This document shows, in pieces, positions 51,301 to 64,000 of a DNA stretch of 64,000 bases. The position numbers and the translations under genes were made by a program. The notes below the pieces were generated by a model. The model was given only the letters and a program-made list of their open reading frames with translations. It had not been told where the DNA came from and did no database searches. The DNA is from Echinococcus granulosus (lineage: Eukaryota; Platyhelminthes; Cestoda; Cyclophyllidea; Taeniidae), in NCBI RefSeq assembly GCF_000524195.1, contig NW_020170400.1, positions 86,019 through 150,018 on the forward strand, in the 5' to 3' direction. The first letter of the stretch is position 1. The number at the start of each line of letters is the position of its first letter.

Positions 51301-52663
51301 GTGACACAACTTCGCTATAGGCGGAATTAGTTGAGCAAGATGAGACAATCACCACCAATGTGAGAACTTTTACTATCGTCTTTGCGATGTTACAACAAGT
51401 CTCCACTGGTTGATAAAATACCCACAGAATACCTTGGAGCGAAGGTACAATAAAGTGCATCAGTTTGTTTAAAGATCAGGTCTAATGGGCTTCAAACCAA
51501 CGATAGGGCACAAAACTAGCTTTTGCGAGGTACAAGATGAGAGTCACCAAGAAGATGGGAGGAGTCAAAAGTCTGGTAAATGGCTTATGATACCTCGCAC
51601 AGAATTGTGGGCGGATCTGATGTCCGCACCAGATTTGGGACGTTTAGGCTAATTAGGTGGAACATAGGATTCTGTACCATCTGTATTAAAAAACGGAAGA
51701 GTGTGTGGCCACATTTTAGGTCAGATAATTTTGCGTAATGCAACTAAAATAGACAGATGAAATCAGCAGCAAACACAAGAGACCTTAAAGCTCCTTCATT
51801 AGCTGTTTGTGGAGATCAGGCTTTTGAAACATGTGTCAGGTTGCTGTATAACTGACACCCGGCATTTCAAAATCGACAGATTAGACGAAGATGCTTCAAG
51901 TGGCATACTTTACAGTTGCTTTACCATTTTGTAGCATTTAGATCTGCCGTCTGGTTGTTGATTTTATTACACCTTTTAATTCTGCTTTTTGTTGGTAATC
52001 TGGCCTTATTGAGCTGTTGTTGCTGTTGATGTCGAAGGTATTTATTAGTTCGATTGTTCCAGCACCCTTTGCATTGTTCCAGTATGAGCTTTGCTGTGGA
52101 CTCCGGAAAAATACTTTGGCAGTAAACCAATCGACAAGCTGAATGTCCAATTGGTCGCGGACAATGTAACCAACTACTTCAGCCCAAATTTCATGGTAAA
52201 GGCTGTTCTGTTTAGCTGCTTCAAAGTTCCCGCGATGTCGGTGGAAGTTCCTTCAGGTTTTACAAAAAACTACATACTCTAGAAATAAAACCGTTTGCAC
52301 CTCCAAATTTTAGGCCTCCACGGGTTGTGCACTGAATCTCGGAACCAAGAAATATTGGGAGTTCATGGTGTTCACTGCTTGGTAGCATCACAAAATGAGA
52401 GATGAATTAGGTAAAAAAGAATTCGGTGTGACAAAGAGGAAATTGAATTAGGTGAACAAAAAGCCACCCAATAATAGTAATAGAGCAAAAAAGGGTAAAG
52501 TAAGCAGAAATCTTGACAACTACCACAGATATGTGACTCTGAGTGATGTGCCAAATCGCTATGATATGTACCAGCTTAAAACGGAAGGGCTAAGGAGTCA
52601 ATGACACATCTTCCAACTGGATTGCAAGAGTGAAGAGCTTCCGTGTTGTGTTAATTGCGTAGT

Positions 52664-53148
52664 GAAACAAATGTCTATCCACTACTATCCCACTGAAGTG
52701 ATCCTATTTGCCCACTTAGTACAACGAGAGACGCAGCGGATAAGTGGAAGCTAAATTTTAAGGGCAAATCAAAAGTTCACGAGTACACCTCTTTGGTGGT
52801 TAGGCTGTCAAGCCCTCCAAATGCCACATGCACTACACGAAACGTTTAAATCCGCATTCCTTTTAACAGTTGGCATCATAATTCTCCCTCCCTCACCCAC
52901 TCGACCTCCATGCACCAACCGTTGCCCACCTACAGGCATGTTGGAGGTATCACTGTCTACTTGGTAGATGTAACGGACACGTTGAGTTGCTAAGACCTCT
53001 GTATAATATTAATTTAGGTATAAAGTCTCTTTAAATACACAGGCCCTTCAATTTTCACAGGTTGCACCTCCGTTAGACGAGATAACTCTTTGTCTATGAT
53101 TTTGACCTCTCAGCCCTTTGCACGGGAATAACAAATCGTACCCACTGC
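52664..53148 (+). repeat. Dispersed repeat, copy A
   Basis: Aligns in the same orientation with 60375-60839 over nearly its full length. Shared blocks include AAACAAATGTCTATCCAC, GTCAAGCCCTCCAAAT and CTTTTGCACG-type words near the end. Copy A has about 50 extra bases near 52752-52803 that copy B lacks. There is no open frame conserved between copies and no terminal inverted repeat, so it is a diverged non-autonomous interspersed repeat of unknown class. Confidence 0.8.
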
Positions 53149-56100
53149 CTTCTGAGAAGACTCTATAAGCCATATTATGACGAGTTCAGAGCCTCTTAAA
53201 CCCAAAGGTTGCCAAATGCCTTGCGAAACTTCATCTGCCAGGTAGACGTTAAGGCTGTCGAGGCTTCCGATGCTCTACAAAGAGGGAATTTTAGCTGCCA
53301 ATCAATCTTTGCAGATACGAATGTCATAAAAAGTGAAGTGATTCAAAAAACTTGCATAATGTACAGATTGGCAACGTCGACTATTCATCAACATCTTGGC
53401 TTCTCTTCCCTCTTGAGAGCTGTCAGATTATCTATTTGATTCTTTTACCAAAATTCTCCTAACAACACTGGGGAATTTAGACCCTCAAAATAAAAAAAAC
53501 CTAGCTTCGTTGCACTTCTAGAAATTGGCTAGGGCCCTAGAGTTAAATAGATGCTAAAAATTGAAATGGTTTTACATAGCGCCTTTGTGGGCAATCTCCT
53601 CAGGGTCAATCATCCACATCAGATGTGATCTCAGCCAAATCACACCAGGACTAACGCCATGGGGCAGCGCAAAAGTTACCACCCTACAAGAAAAGTGGCC
53701 TTAGATAGCTTGGGTTTTCTTTTTGAGACAAACCAAAACTTTTAACATGACAACGTCTCGATGATGCTGATACTTTTAGCCATGGGTATCAAGGGTATCT
53801 CACTTCGTCTAGCTGGTACGCATGTCCTGAACTAATCCAGACATCATTAATCAAGACGGCAGGCAAAATTTTCTGTTCGTGCCTGAAATAGCCTGCAATA
53901 ATGATAGAGCACAAGTCATATACACAGTAAACGTCAAGCCTAGTTTCTATGCTGGTACCTGATTAAAAAATATGTTTTGGGGCCAACTCCGATAGTGGTT
54001 ATCCATTCCTCATTGCCATTTTGATCATTCCTATGAACAGTCATCTAGCATGTGGAACGTCTACCTGACCCTCGGTAGTCCATACCTGACCCGTTGCCAA
54101 AGTTACAAGAGATAAGTCCCCCATCGGGAACGATGAAAACGTTGAGTAAAAGCGTAACAAGGGAATGCGACTTTCACAGGTTAAAATTTGCCCTAACTCA
54201 CTTATGCTCGCTTTTTTGCATTAAAGCGCTGTCCGTACCAAAGGAAGGGAAGATGGATAATGAAGGAGTACTTACAGCTATTGTTAGTGAAAATGACAGA
54301 TTTATTGCGACCAAACAAGGTGAAATTAATCACTTGTCAAATTTTGGGGTAAATAGAATAGACGATTGGTAAGGTAAGGAGAGTGTTTTTGCTTTGCACT
54401 TTGCTGTACTTGTCCAAAATGTTGAATAATCAAACAAATTAGCGTAAATTTTGGCGAAGACTTATGAAATAGGCTGGTGTATATCTTAAGTGATTGGTGT
54501 AGTCCTCCTGGAGCCGGTTAAGGATGAAATATATCCATGTTGTCCACGTATTTGAACGGACTTCAATCCCGGTTGAAAAGCTACTTGAAGTAGACTTACT
54601 CGGTTTCGCAAATTCGGCAGTAGAAGCCATTCCTCTTATCTTGGGGGTAGTACAGTGGGGTAAGGTACCACTCAGAAGTGGTTTACAATTGTTTGATTCT
54701 GGTAACGGATCCCTTTAAGGTGGATCACGTACCGAAGGACTCTTAAATCTTGACAGTAAGTCAAAACAGCGCTGACAACGGGAACCTGTATTATTGTCTT
54801 TGGAGTGGGTGAAGATAGAGGCAAAGTCCTGCTGAAATCTCCTGAGGAAGTAGATGCCATGGCACCAAGTTCACGTAAAGCTCTAAAACGCACCATCACT
54901 CTTAGAGTTGCTCACTGACTGGCTAAAGTTGAGAGATAGTTCAGTGTACTGTATATGCTTGTTTAGCGATCAAGTAAGCAAACAGATCATTAATTGCCAC
55001 CAAACGATCCACTACTGGGGCATGAACCGCTCTTCATCTTCAGTAAACTGTGCGTATGTGTGAGATCCCTCACACTGGAAAACAATGCTACCGACTTAAT
55101 ATGATAAAGTTTAAAGGTGGGAAAAAAGAATATCATATCTCTTTTAATAGATATCCAGAAATGAACTAGTCATTAAGAGGACAGAAATTCATGTCCTTTC
55201 AGTACTACTTACTAGCGCGGAGATTCTCACTTTAGGGGAGGAGAGATAAGAAGGAAAGGAGATGCCTTGCCTTCAATATTCCTTTAAAAAATGTTTCCTT
55301 AAGAACAGTTTTTTACCCTTATTGGCACTGGATAATCGCCTGATCACTTGCTCAGTGAGGTAGATATCTGTAAGGGAAATAAAGGTGAGGTGAAAAGGGT
55401 GGCTAGGGCTAAAATGTTTCATTTTGGAAAAGATACACAATTTAGAAGAGTGAAATTCACAGTAAACTGCGCTTCATTCAGGAAGTATTACACACTGTAG
55501 AAGGAATGATTAAGTTGGTTCTTCCTTCACATGTCCTCCTCCAGGGAGCCAGGTGAATTTTAATCACATTTGAAACAGAAACAAAGATCTTATGACAATA
55601 TTTCATTACCAATCAAAAAACCATTGAATCAGGCAGAAGGGATTCCTCCTAAAGACCTCGATGATTTCATCTGTCGCCCTGCGTCTACATAATGTATCAA
55701 GTGAGGTCTTTTGCTGTTCAATTGGCAGGACTGAACGATAAACAGATTGGTTTTCGGAGGAAAGTTTGTCCAGAACATAAGCTAATTTTAGCCATTGTAC
55801 ACAGATCTCTCTCCTTAGAGGGTCTCTTAATAAAAGATTTTGTTTCTTTTGATTGAGGCTGAAAGAGGTTGCTTAACAATGATGCGATTTACACGATTCC
55901 TATCATGTAAGTTGCCAATGAGTACACTATCCGCCTAGGGTGCCTGCTCTCTGTGACGTTTCGAATTACTACCTGCTACCCTTTTGGGGCTGTTATATCG
56001 GCAATGCCATCAGTAGGAATAAAGTCATCCACAAGGACGTTGTAAGGTTCGCAACTATTAAAGTATACGTCTATCTTAAAGCTTCTGCATCGCTTTTTTC

Positions 56101-56168
56101 ATAATACCACTTATTTCATGCTATTTTTCAATGTCTAAAGAAGGCGATAACTAATGTTTAAAGAAGTA

Positions 56169-56426
56169 TTATCGGGAGGAATAAGAGGGTGAGGATGAGG
56201 TGGTGTTATCCTTCTTCCACTTTGAATGCGCGAACTCCCTCATTGCTATGCTGTCCAGTATGCGGTATGACGTCTTGAGTAGCCTCGTAAGAATAAACTG
56301 ATTGGTCCTGGCTCTGATCAAATGGAGTTTTTCTTTGCTTCTTTCAGAAAGAGCTGTATCGAGTAAATCTTGCCCATGCACCCTGTAAGTAGGCTCTGCC
56401 TCTGGAGTCCAAATCACCCCAAGCAT
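56169..56426 (-). CDS. Unrecognised ORF, 85 codons
   Basis: ATG-to-TAA frame starting MLGVIWTPEAEPTYRVHG, with a balanced, charged composition and a predicted helical middle part (about residues 28-60). It ends in a serine-rich tail. No domain is recognised, no flanking exons were identified, and no ribosome or promoter context can be judged. It may be a chance ORF or a relic of a mobile element. Confidence 0.15.
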   Translation of the reverse strand: MLGVIWTPEAEPTYRVHGQDLLDTALSERSKEKLHLIRARTNQFILTRLLKTSYRILDSIAMREFAHSKWKKDNTTSSSPSYSSR

Positions 56427-59400
56427 TGCCTCTTAAAAGTAGACAATCGCATGTTCCTTTGAGGATCAAACGACGGAATGAAAAGCGCATTTACCTTCTT
56501 AAGTTAGGATGTTATCCATAAACGACACATTTTTATAGAACTATTTGACTTTTTGTCAAATAAACTACCATCTGCCGTGTAGACACTTCCATGACTTTTA
56601 AATTAAAGTGGATAGGTCTTTAGGTATTTCATTCCTCACCAATAAAAATTATTTACTTCTTGACTTTAAACTAACGTGACAATATCAGCTTGCAGTTTTG
56701 AATTAAGAAGAAGAGAGGAACTTTTAATGTCTCATACATCTATTTCTGAGTGATACATCTTGCATCACCAGAATCAAATTTTCATCATTTTAAAATGTAA
56801 CATTCTCTTGCCTCCCCTCTTCTAATTACGAGAAGCCTCTGCAACTTCGACAACGAAAAAAACGCGGTTCTTAACTTAGCTAAACAAGTTCATGCAACAG
56901 AAGCGTCAAAAATGGGAGAGGGGGAGGGAAGGGAACAGAAGAGATTGCCAATGATAGACGATAGTATTTTAGTGCCTCATAACTTCTATAAACAAGTTTT
57001 ATGCATCTTGCAAACTTTTACAAGCTAAAACAAATCATTGCTCGGATACACATTAAAAAGGACCCAAGGTTTTTCCACTTCCGAGGTGCACATTTTGCCA
57101 CTAAACATAAGATTTTCACATTTCCCCCATAGAATCAGTCTTTTTAATTTGCATATCTCTGAGACGATAAACAGGAAAGCTGTGCGCCTATTCATACATT
57201 TCCACCTGTTGTGTCTTGTGGCTGGGTAGCACCCCATGCTATCGCTTCGTCTACCTGCCTCGGAATCTAGGCTTCGCGGTTTAAAACCAATGTTTATTAA
57301 CTCCCTCTTTTTAACATAAAAGGGACAACTTGCTTTATTTAGCATTGGTAGGAGGTTTCTATGGGGAAAGTGTTTGTCTCCTCTTTGAAAACCGATGACG
57401 TCAGCTCAGCCACTTGATTGGTTTGATCTGACTGCTTGTCACCTAAAAGGTACATTCATACAGAAGCATATTACAACTTTTTTAAAGAATTTCTTTTTCG
57501 AAAAAAAAAGTTTCCAACTGTTGAAATTTCTACAAAATACGGAAAACGTTGCTTTTTTTAATTAGACAAATAAACGCTCCCAAACTTATGACACACTATT
57601 TTTATACACACAGCACTTAAAATATTCAACAATAGACTTCCTTAACAGATGTTTCTTGATAAATGTTGAGAGTTAATTTTTGTCTCAGCTTTCCATCAAT
57701 GGCATTAGATGTACTGACAAAATCATCTCCCATACTTTCAATCCTCTGTTCAGTCACTTCATTTTATGCCTCTATCACCTCGACTGGAGGGGTGCTTTGA
57801 AAAGACCAAAGTGGCATTCTTTTACATGCTCTATGAAGGATTAATTATTTAAAAATGGCGTGTTCGGTCATCAGTCATTCCTAAGGTATGTACTTGCACG
57901 ATGCATGCATTGGTAACCTGAGCTGCATCTGAGTGGAGGCAGCAGCCACGTGAGGGCCCGTATTATACTCCTCATGCCGCCTAAAATACGGCAGCATTTT
58001 TTCACCCATTTCGACACCGGAAGAGTCAAGGCTTTTGAAAAATATGCATATATGTGCGTGTCTGCATACGGTGACATCTTCTGTAGAGCGGAGTTAAAAA
58101 TATCTTTTAGTTGATTTTTACAGGGATAAAGAGTTTTGAAGTTGGACTCTCAACTATACATTAATTGAAATGGATCCTTTAAATGCCTTACTTCGCATTT
58201 CTACCTCAATTTTGGCACAAAAGTTAAGCATATTTTTAAAGGTTGAGGGCTTGCTTAGACGACAGTATAGTCTGGTCCGTTTATGGGGGTAAAATATGTC
58301 CTAAGGGGTAATAAACGGATGCTGCATAGTAGTTTGACAGTTTGTTGTACTTCTGCTCTGCGATGGCCTTAGGGTCATGCTAGCAGCCTCCGCTCCTCTG
58401 CGCATTAGTAAGTAGTATATTCTTCCATCCCCATATTGGGTTGATTATGACTTCGGAGAAGACTGAGAGTGCCACAGCGAATTTTTTGGAGCAAAAAAAT
58501 AAGTAAACCGTAGGACGTTTTGCTTCCGTGTCTTTTTCATAGATAGGTTTTCATGACTCCTCTGTCGAATTGAGAGCTAAGTAGTTTAGTGATCTTCAGA
58601 ACACTGAAAAAGTAGTCAGTCACAAGTGGACCACGTAAAAGCAACTGACTTCCTCTTTATCTAACATCTACAACAGATGAATGGGTAAGGGGACCGAACA
58701 GTTAGGAGGTTGCCTCAGACAAAGCCTCAACTTCGGACAGTCACAAGGGGTTAATTTAATAAATCCTTATCAAAGGTCACTTACACTTCAGTTTGCAAAA
58801 GCTCATTTTTTTCTAGCTGGATTTAATTTATTTGTTGTTTTTTTGACAATTTTACCAGTTAGCTTGTAACTTTCTTTGAAATCCTGCTGATAAAACACTA
58901 AGGTGAAGTGCTGCTTGGTAATGCTGACCTGCGTGGAACTTTTAGTGCATCAAGTCAATGGGCGTTCATTTTGACAAAAAAAGGGGAGAAAAAATAAGGG
59001 AAAGGTAAAAAGGAGAAAAAAATTAATCCTATCTATAAATCCTCTTTAACACTCTCCTCAAGTGGCAATTGTCACTTCCTGAATAAACCAAACGGTGAAA
59101 AATAAAAGAAAAACCAAGACCTCGCTATTTTTGCACTTTTTGTTTCACTGCCATTCATCAAACTCTTTTATTAGACAAAAAGCCATCTCCCAACAGTGGA
59201 GCGGAGAAAAGACGTGGAGTCCTCCACTGTCTAATTGTTTGTCCCAAAGTGCATTATGGATGATTTAGAGCTATGGGGTTAAGGAAGAATTTGGCTTAAT
59301 AAAAGTTAAAACATCAGTTTTGCTGTTGCAAATTTTAATTTCGGCCTTAGAAATGGACTTAGGAACATGGTATGCTAAAGTTAAGTTTTTCTATTTTAGT

Positions 59401-60374
59401 AAAATCAGGGCTTCTTCATTGAAGTAATTAAAAAAAGGATCTTTTTTAAAGAAACTTCGGCAACGTTATAAGAGATTGCAGAGCAAAATTGTATATGTAC
59501 TTGAACCTTAACGAAGTAAGCTTTTAAATGCAAAATTCAGTTAAGGCTTAAGCTTTGCCTTGTTAATCATTTGTCTGGATAAAGGGCATTCTAGGGTCTC
59601 CGGTATCATAGCACCTCAGATTCTCCCTGAGACTTTAATAGGGTATACATGGATGGGGAAAAAGCGGCTTGCTTTTTGGGTACAGAAGATGGAAAAGATA
59701 GGAGGGATGCAGAAAGCTCAGTGCATGCATTGTTTTTCATTCTGAGTGTAGCCACTCTTCCGCTTTGGACGTGATTAGTCATGGAGTGAACCACAGGCAG
59801 CCGCAAGACAGGATCAAAGAAGAAGATGATGATAAAATTTCACCAGAGCGTCTAAGCGTCTAGTTGGGTCTTTAGAATATTGCGTTCTCCTTGAGACCAA
59901 GTGTGTCGGAGTAAAGAGCCGATTTGACGTTAGTGTCACAGAGTAAACGATGTTCCATTGGAAGGCCATCTTGTGTAAACATCTGAAAATACAACCAAAT
60001 CTGCTCTTAATTACTTTGTATAATTAAATTTGGTGACTTTTCTTGTGGATCGTTTATGATTTTTTGAAACAAGGCTCCTCTCCACCAGCGAATATTGCCT
60101 AAATCTAAAGATTCAGCTTTCCACAGTACATATTTCATCTCTTTAGCGATCATGGATGCCATTTAACTAAAACAATAAAAAACTACTCTTCACTTAAAAA
60201 GAGTCCGCCCATTGCTGATACCGATGAAGGGTCTCAAGTCCTCCCCTAGGATATAAAAAAGGAATCATTTTAGAAAGATCCAATGTTTGTGAACAGGAGG
60301 TCTTAGACACTACTGACACGCCCCTCCAAATGCCCCGCAGGACAGAGGGGATTCAGTGTAGTGTCAAGTGCGCA

Positions 60375-60839
60375 TTCAAACAAATGTCTATCCACCACTG
60401 CCCCATAGGAGTGATTGTGCTTGCCCAGTTACTACAATGGGGGACGCTGCTGATAAATGGTTGGGGTGTCAAGCCCTCCAAATACCACATGCACCACAGG
60501 GAAAGCTTAAACCCACCTTTTTTTTCTTACTATTGGCAATCTAATTCTCTCCCTCACTGTCTCGACTTGATCTTAATGAACTAACCACCCTTTTGAAGTG
60601 CCCCTGAGAGAGCTACCTACCTACAAGCGTGCTGGGGATATCAATGGCTAGTTGACAGACGTGACAGACACGTTAGGTCAACGAGACGTCTGCTTAACAT
60701 TTGTATATGCAAGGTACACCTTTGAATGCACGCGCTTTTTAATTCTCGTAAGTTGCATTTCCACCTTACTGGATGGTCTTTTGTCCATGATTGTGGACTC
60801 TCATGCCTTTTGCACGTGATTTCTAAATCGTTCCTACTG
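60375..60839 (+). repeat. Dispersed repeat, copy B
   Basis: Second copy of the element at 52664-53148, same orientation, clearly diverged by substitutions and small indels. Both copies contain a GACAGACACGTT or GTAACGGACACGTT block and a CTACCTACAAGC or CCACCTACAGGC block. The spread of changes suggests old insertions rather than a recent duplication. Confidence 0.8.
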
Positions 60840-61138
60840 ATGCGACTTACTAGGATTTCAAAGAACCCATGTATCGATCCATACTTGACTCCACGACTGT
60901 TCAGCTCCTTCAAAAACGGGGTATGGAATGCTCTGGATTAGGGTAGTCTCAGAGTGCTACATCTAATGATCGAATTTAGTAAAGACATTGTTAAGTAACC
61001 CTTTCTTCTATCCATGAGTTAATACGTCTATCAAGTTAGGCAAACAATATGTTAACGATTTACAGAAAAATCTGACTGTCTGTTGATGTCATTAAGTTTA
61101 ATTTTTCTTTAAATAGCTATCAATTCTTCAAAAAGGTT

Positions 61139-61152
61139 GGGGGGGGGGGGGG
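61139..61152 (+). repeat. Homopolymer run of 14 G
   Basis: Second G tract of the same length, in intergenic DNA near the right end. Confidence 0.9.
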
Positions 61153-62853
61153 CGACTTCAAATTATTGAGGCGATTTTTCGCTAAACAAATGGGTGCATA
61201 TACGCATTTAGATATCCACGGAAGAGCACAAAGGGCTCCACTCTGGTGCAGTCCTGTTTAATCACCTTAGAAGCTGGAGTGTTTTAAATAATGGCTAGTA
61301 TAGTTTTTTACCTGAATTCTACCTTTGATGGCTTGACGAGGGTGGGGAAGAAAAAAGCACCAAGGTAATAGAATATTTGTGGCCTTTTTCTTCCTTAAGA
61401 AGGGTAAAAAAGTGGAACGCAATGCTCAGTCAAGTGGTCCTTCTTATTTCCGACTAGTTAAGGCACCTGATAATTGGTACTAATAGAAGAATAAAAAGTC
61501 AGGCAAATTTGTTAGAAATTAGGGCTAATTTATTTCACCTCATTATTGCCCTGAAGTGAGTTTTGCCCCTCTTCCCTTTTTTCCTTTGTTGTAAAAAGTT
61601 GGTAAAGGTGGACAGCAAAATGCCATTATCGGATTTACCTCCAACCAAAAAAGTTATAGCGTGATCCATTCATTAGGCATGGAACAAAGCAGTGATAAGG
61701 ACAATAGCATCGCTGATTTAATCGAGGGGGCTATTGTTTGATGCATTCAATACAGTGAAATAAATTAGTTTATAAACGACTTCAAAGGATGATTCATTTA
61801 TTAATTTTTATTTTGATAAATGGGATGTAAGCAGTTATGCGTTGGTAAAAATCTAAGGAAAGTTTCTCAATTACAAGGAGGGAGGCTTAATTCCAAGGTG
61901 ATCTAACCCTGGAAATTCCACTTCCTTAGAGTAATGGGTTTTGTGGAGGCGAATGAAGATCCTGCCCTAACCACTTCAACGTACACCTCATCATCAGCTA
62001 TAATTTAACTGGAGATATTTTTAGTTGGAGAGTAATTGACTAGTATCATCATAACCGAATTATCCCTCGGATGATTGTCAGGATAGTAGGGAGGAGGAAG
62101 ATAAATTTGTATGCCTTCTAGTCATTTTATTGGGGAAACTTTGGAATGCCGTTGGGTGGGGAGTCTTGCGCTCTCTTGTACAAAGAAGAAGAATGGTATC
62201 ATTTCATAATTAGTTAACAAACTGCTACTTGTTTCCAAAAAAGAAGGCAAAGTTTTTTTTTAGCACTTTTTAAAAATAGATATGCCTCAATCACAACTAA
62301 TTGGGTTTCAGCAAGTGAAAAAACTCATCTGAAAGAACCACTTGAGGCTATGGCCACTGACATTTCACCCGTCAAAATACAATTCCTTATGGCCGAGATA
62401 CATAAGATTTTTTTACTACTAATGGTATGCAATGTTAAAAGATGTTCTTGAATTGACCTGTCAAGAGTGACACGAAATTCTCCATCACCGTCAAAAATAG
62501 GGAGTCGCCCTGCCTCCAGTGTACCACCATCCGAGTTATTCACCACCTAGCTTGTGTAGTACAGTAGAGGCAACTTAAAAATAAGAGGGAGAAAAGGCAT
62601 GAGGGCAATGTGAAAAGCATATTTCATTGTTTCCTAATACGCAGTTTTTAGAGGATCGGATGGAATTTTCTGCCCCACCTGATACACCATTATTGCCACA
62701 GAAACGTACAAATTTATTGCTTTAACCAAAGTAGCCAAATAACTTAAGCAATCTTCAAAAGGTGTATTTTATAAAGACACATAAGAAAATTGCGAAAATT
62801 CCAGGCACGTGTTTTAAAGAAACGAGATGAAAATTAATGCTTTAAGTACTAGC

Positions 62854-62869
62854 GTCACACATATGTGAC
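62854..62869. repeat. 16-bp palindrome, GTCACACATATGTGAC
   Basis: Family member followed by ACGTGTTC; its reverse complement gives the ACACGT-core arrangement seen at other copies. Confidence 0.65.
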
Positions 62870-63533
62870 ACGTGTTCTTTGCCAATATCTGCACTAAATT
62901 CTGCCTGAATACTTACTAATTAATTTTAAAGGAATACCAAATGAGATGTAGAACATTCTAAGCTCAAGTAATGGCTGAATAAGTGGAAAGTTGTCAATAA
63001 TTTTTGTGACATCGTGGACGAATAGAACAGTGGGTTTTGATGGTCAATTTTTCTGAGACTGGGAAACGCCTTTAAAATATGGCAAATATTATCTTCTTAT
63101 AACAACATTGCGAGTAGTAAGTGGAATAGACTAAGAGCCTTATTTGTTCTTAATTAGGAGAAACTGCTACTTCCGTTCGGGGTGATAAAAGCCTCCGCCA
63201 GCGTATACTCGCCTCGTAAAAGTTAGGGAAGATGTAATTTACCCCCTTTTTATATACACCTCATCTAAGCTGGCTAAACAGGAATTATTTATGAGTTTGA
63301 ACACCGGAAGGCTACTTACGAGGTCCGTGTTTTAAATGGAAAACTTGAGAAAGCAAAGTTTACGGGATTTTCATTATGATTCACTGCATTCGGTTTTTCC
63401 ACCTTTAGGGCGTTTGTCAAGTGTATGCGATTGTTTAAATACATAAATATGCGTTAGGCTACCATCAGCGCCCTTTGTTTGGCTCTGTACTTTGAGAAAC
63501 GATGTTATCTGAGCCTGGTTGGTGTTATTTCAG

Positions 63534-63683
63534 GTTGCCTGTTCTTCAGTTTTTGGCTAACACGCCTTCAAATCTGTGTGAAAAATGCCCTACAAATGTT
63601 AACATGGGCTCAAAGACTCAGTCGGAGGCGAAAGAGGAGTTTTTACACTTCAACATGAACTACATACCGCTACTAATATTAGA
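63534..63683 (+). CDS. Weak candidate exon near the right edge
   Basis: An open frame bounded by a plausible acceptor (TTATTTCAG|G) and a plausible donor (GAG|GTACGG). The predicted 50 or so residues have four charged clusters and two cysteines (CEKC). No family is recognised, and the partner exons would lie outside or be undetected. Called only because both splice signals bracket the open stretch. Confidence 0.12.
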
Positions 63684-64000
63684 GGTACGGTGTGAAGAGC
63701 CTTCCATAGCAGCTGGTTACAATTTCAGGATGAAAGGAAGCTACTGCCTCTTCCTCTCATGTCTCTCTGATTGCCACAAATCTTGACCTTAACTCCTGAC
63801 AATAATAGGGCAAATAAAATAGGTAGTTGAAATGTAAGCCTGAGAAATAAATATGGGTAAGTAGTTTGCTTCTAGAGCTTGTGCTTCGTCTGGAAAGGAT
63901 GAAGTGTCGAAGTTAATCTAACCCCCAAAGCACCAGTGTTTATAATAAATTTTTATAACAAATTTTATTTTAGGTTAGTTAGAATATTTAGCAAATACTT

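Larger units (their letters stand above)
41401..64000. other. Non-coding stretch upstream of the protocadherin gene
   Basis: About 22.6 kb with no confident gene. It contains two copies of a dispersed repeat (52664-53148 and 60375-60839) and three full palindrome copies (45144, 48371, 62854) plus a partial one near 52525. It also has a GACA tetranucleotide run (45653-45672), a 14-G run (61139-61152) and a few weak ORF candidates (43709-44367, 56169-56426, 63534-63683). Distal regulatory sequence for the protocadherin may lie here but cannot be identified by eye. Confidence 0.5.

Noticed and set aside
54094..54899. Several ORFs on both strands with protein-like composition
   Set aside because: Short, unrecognised and mutually overlapping; no start or splice evidence favours any of them.
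1..64000. tRNA, rRNA, snRNA, spliced-leader RNA and CRISPR arrays
   Set aside because: No conserved tRNA TpsiC box within a cloverleaf, no leader or snRNA core, and no regularly spaced direct repeats were seen; a covariance-model scan would be needed to exclude small RNA genes.

Overview
This window is eukaryotic nuclear DNA. It carries one multi-exon gene that can be supported with confidence; the rest is AT-leaning non-coding sequence full of stop codons. The gene lies on the minus strand at 27864-41096. It encodes a protocadherin, a calcium-dependent adhesion membrane protein with seven extracellular cadherin (EC) repeats. The exons are 41096-39618, 36974-36564, 32524-31937, 31862-31224 and 28259-27864. 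All four introns are GT-AG and fall between codons (phase 0), so the exons join into one open frame of 1170 residues: signal peptide, EC1-EC7, one transmembrane helix, and a cytoplasmic tail of about 305 residues.

The organism is probably an invertebrate, most likely a parasitic flatworm and perhaps a tapeworm. The basis is inference: a short 74-bp intron alongside introns of 2.6-4 kb, an EC1 cysteine pattern of the non-clustered protocadherin type, low gene density, and a cytoplasmic tail without recognisable vertebrate conserved motifs. No species-specific marker, spliced-leader gene, rRNA or tRNA was recognised.

Layout: 1-17054 has no supported gene. 17055-17154 is a run of exactly 100 Ns, an assembly gap. 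17155-27863 is non-coding apart from a richer block after the gap and one possible small secreted ORF at 22990-23199; it also holds a likely poly(A) signal for the protocadherin. 27864-41096 is the protocadherin gene. 41097-41400 is its probable proximal promoter. 41097-64000 has no confident gene, but holds two diverged copies of a dispersed repeat of about 0.5 kb (52664-53148 and 60375-60839) and a few weak ORF or exon candidates.

The least explained signal is a near-perfect 16-bp palindrome of the type GTCACATATNTGTGAC. It occurs five times in full and twice in part across the window, and the flanks look related between copies, so it may be a small dispersed family rather than chance.
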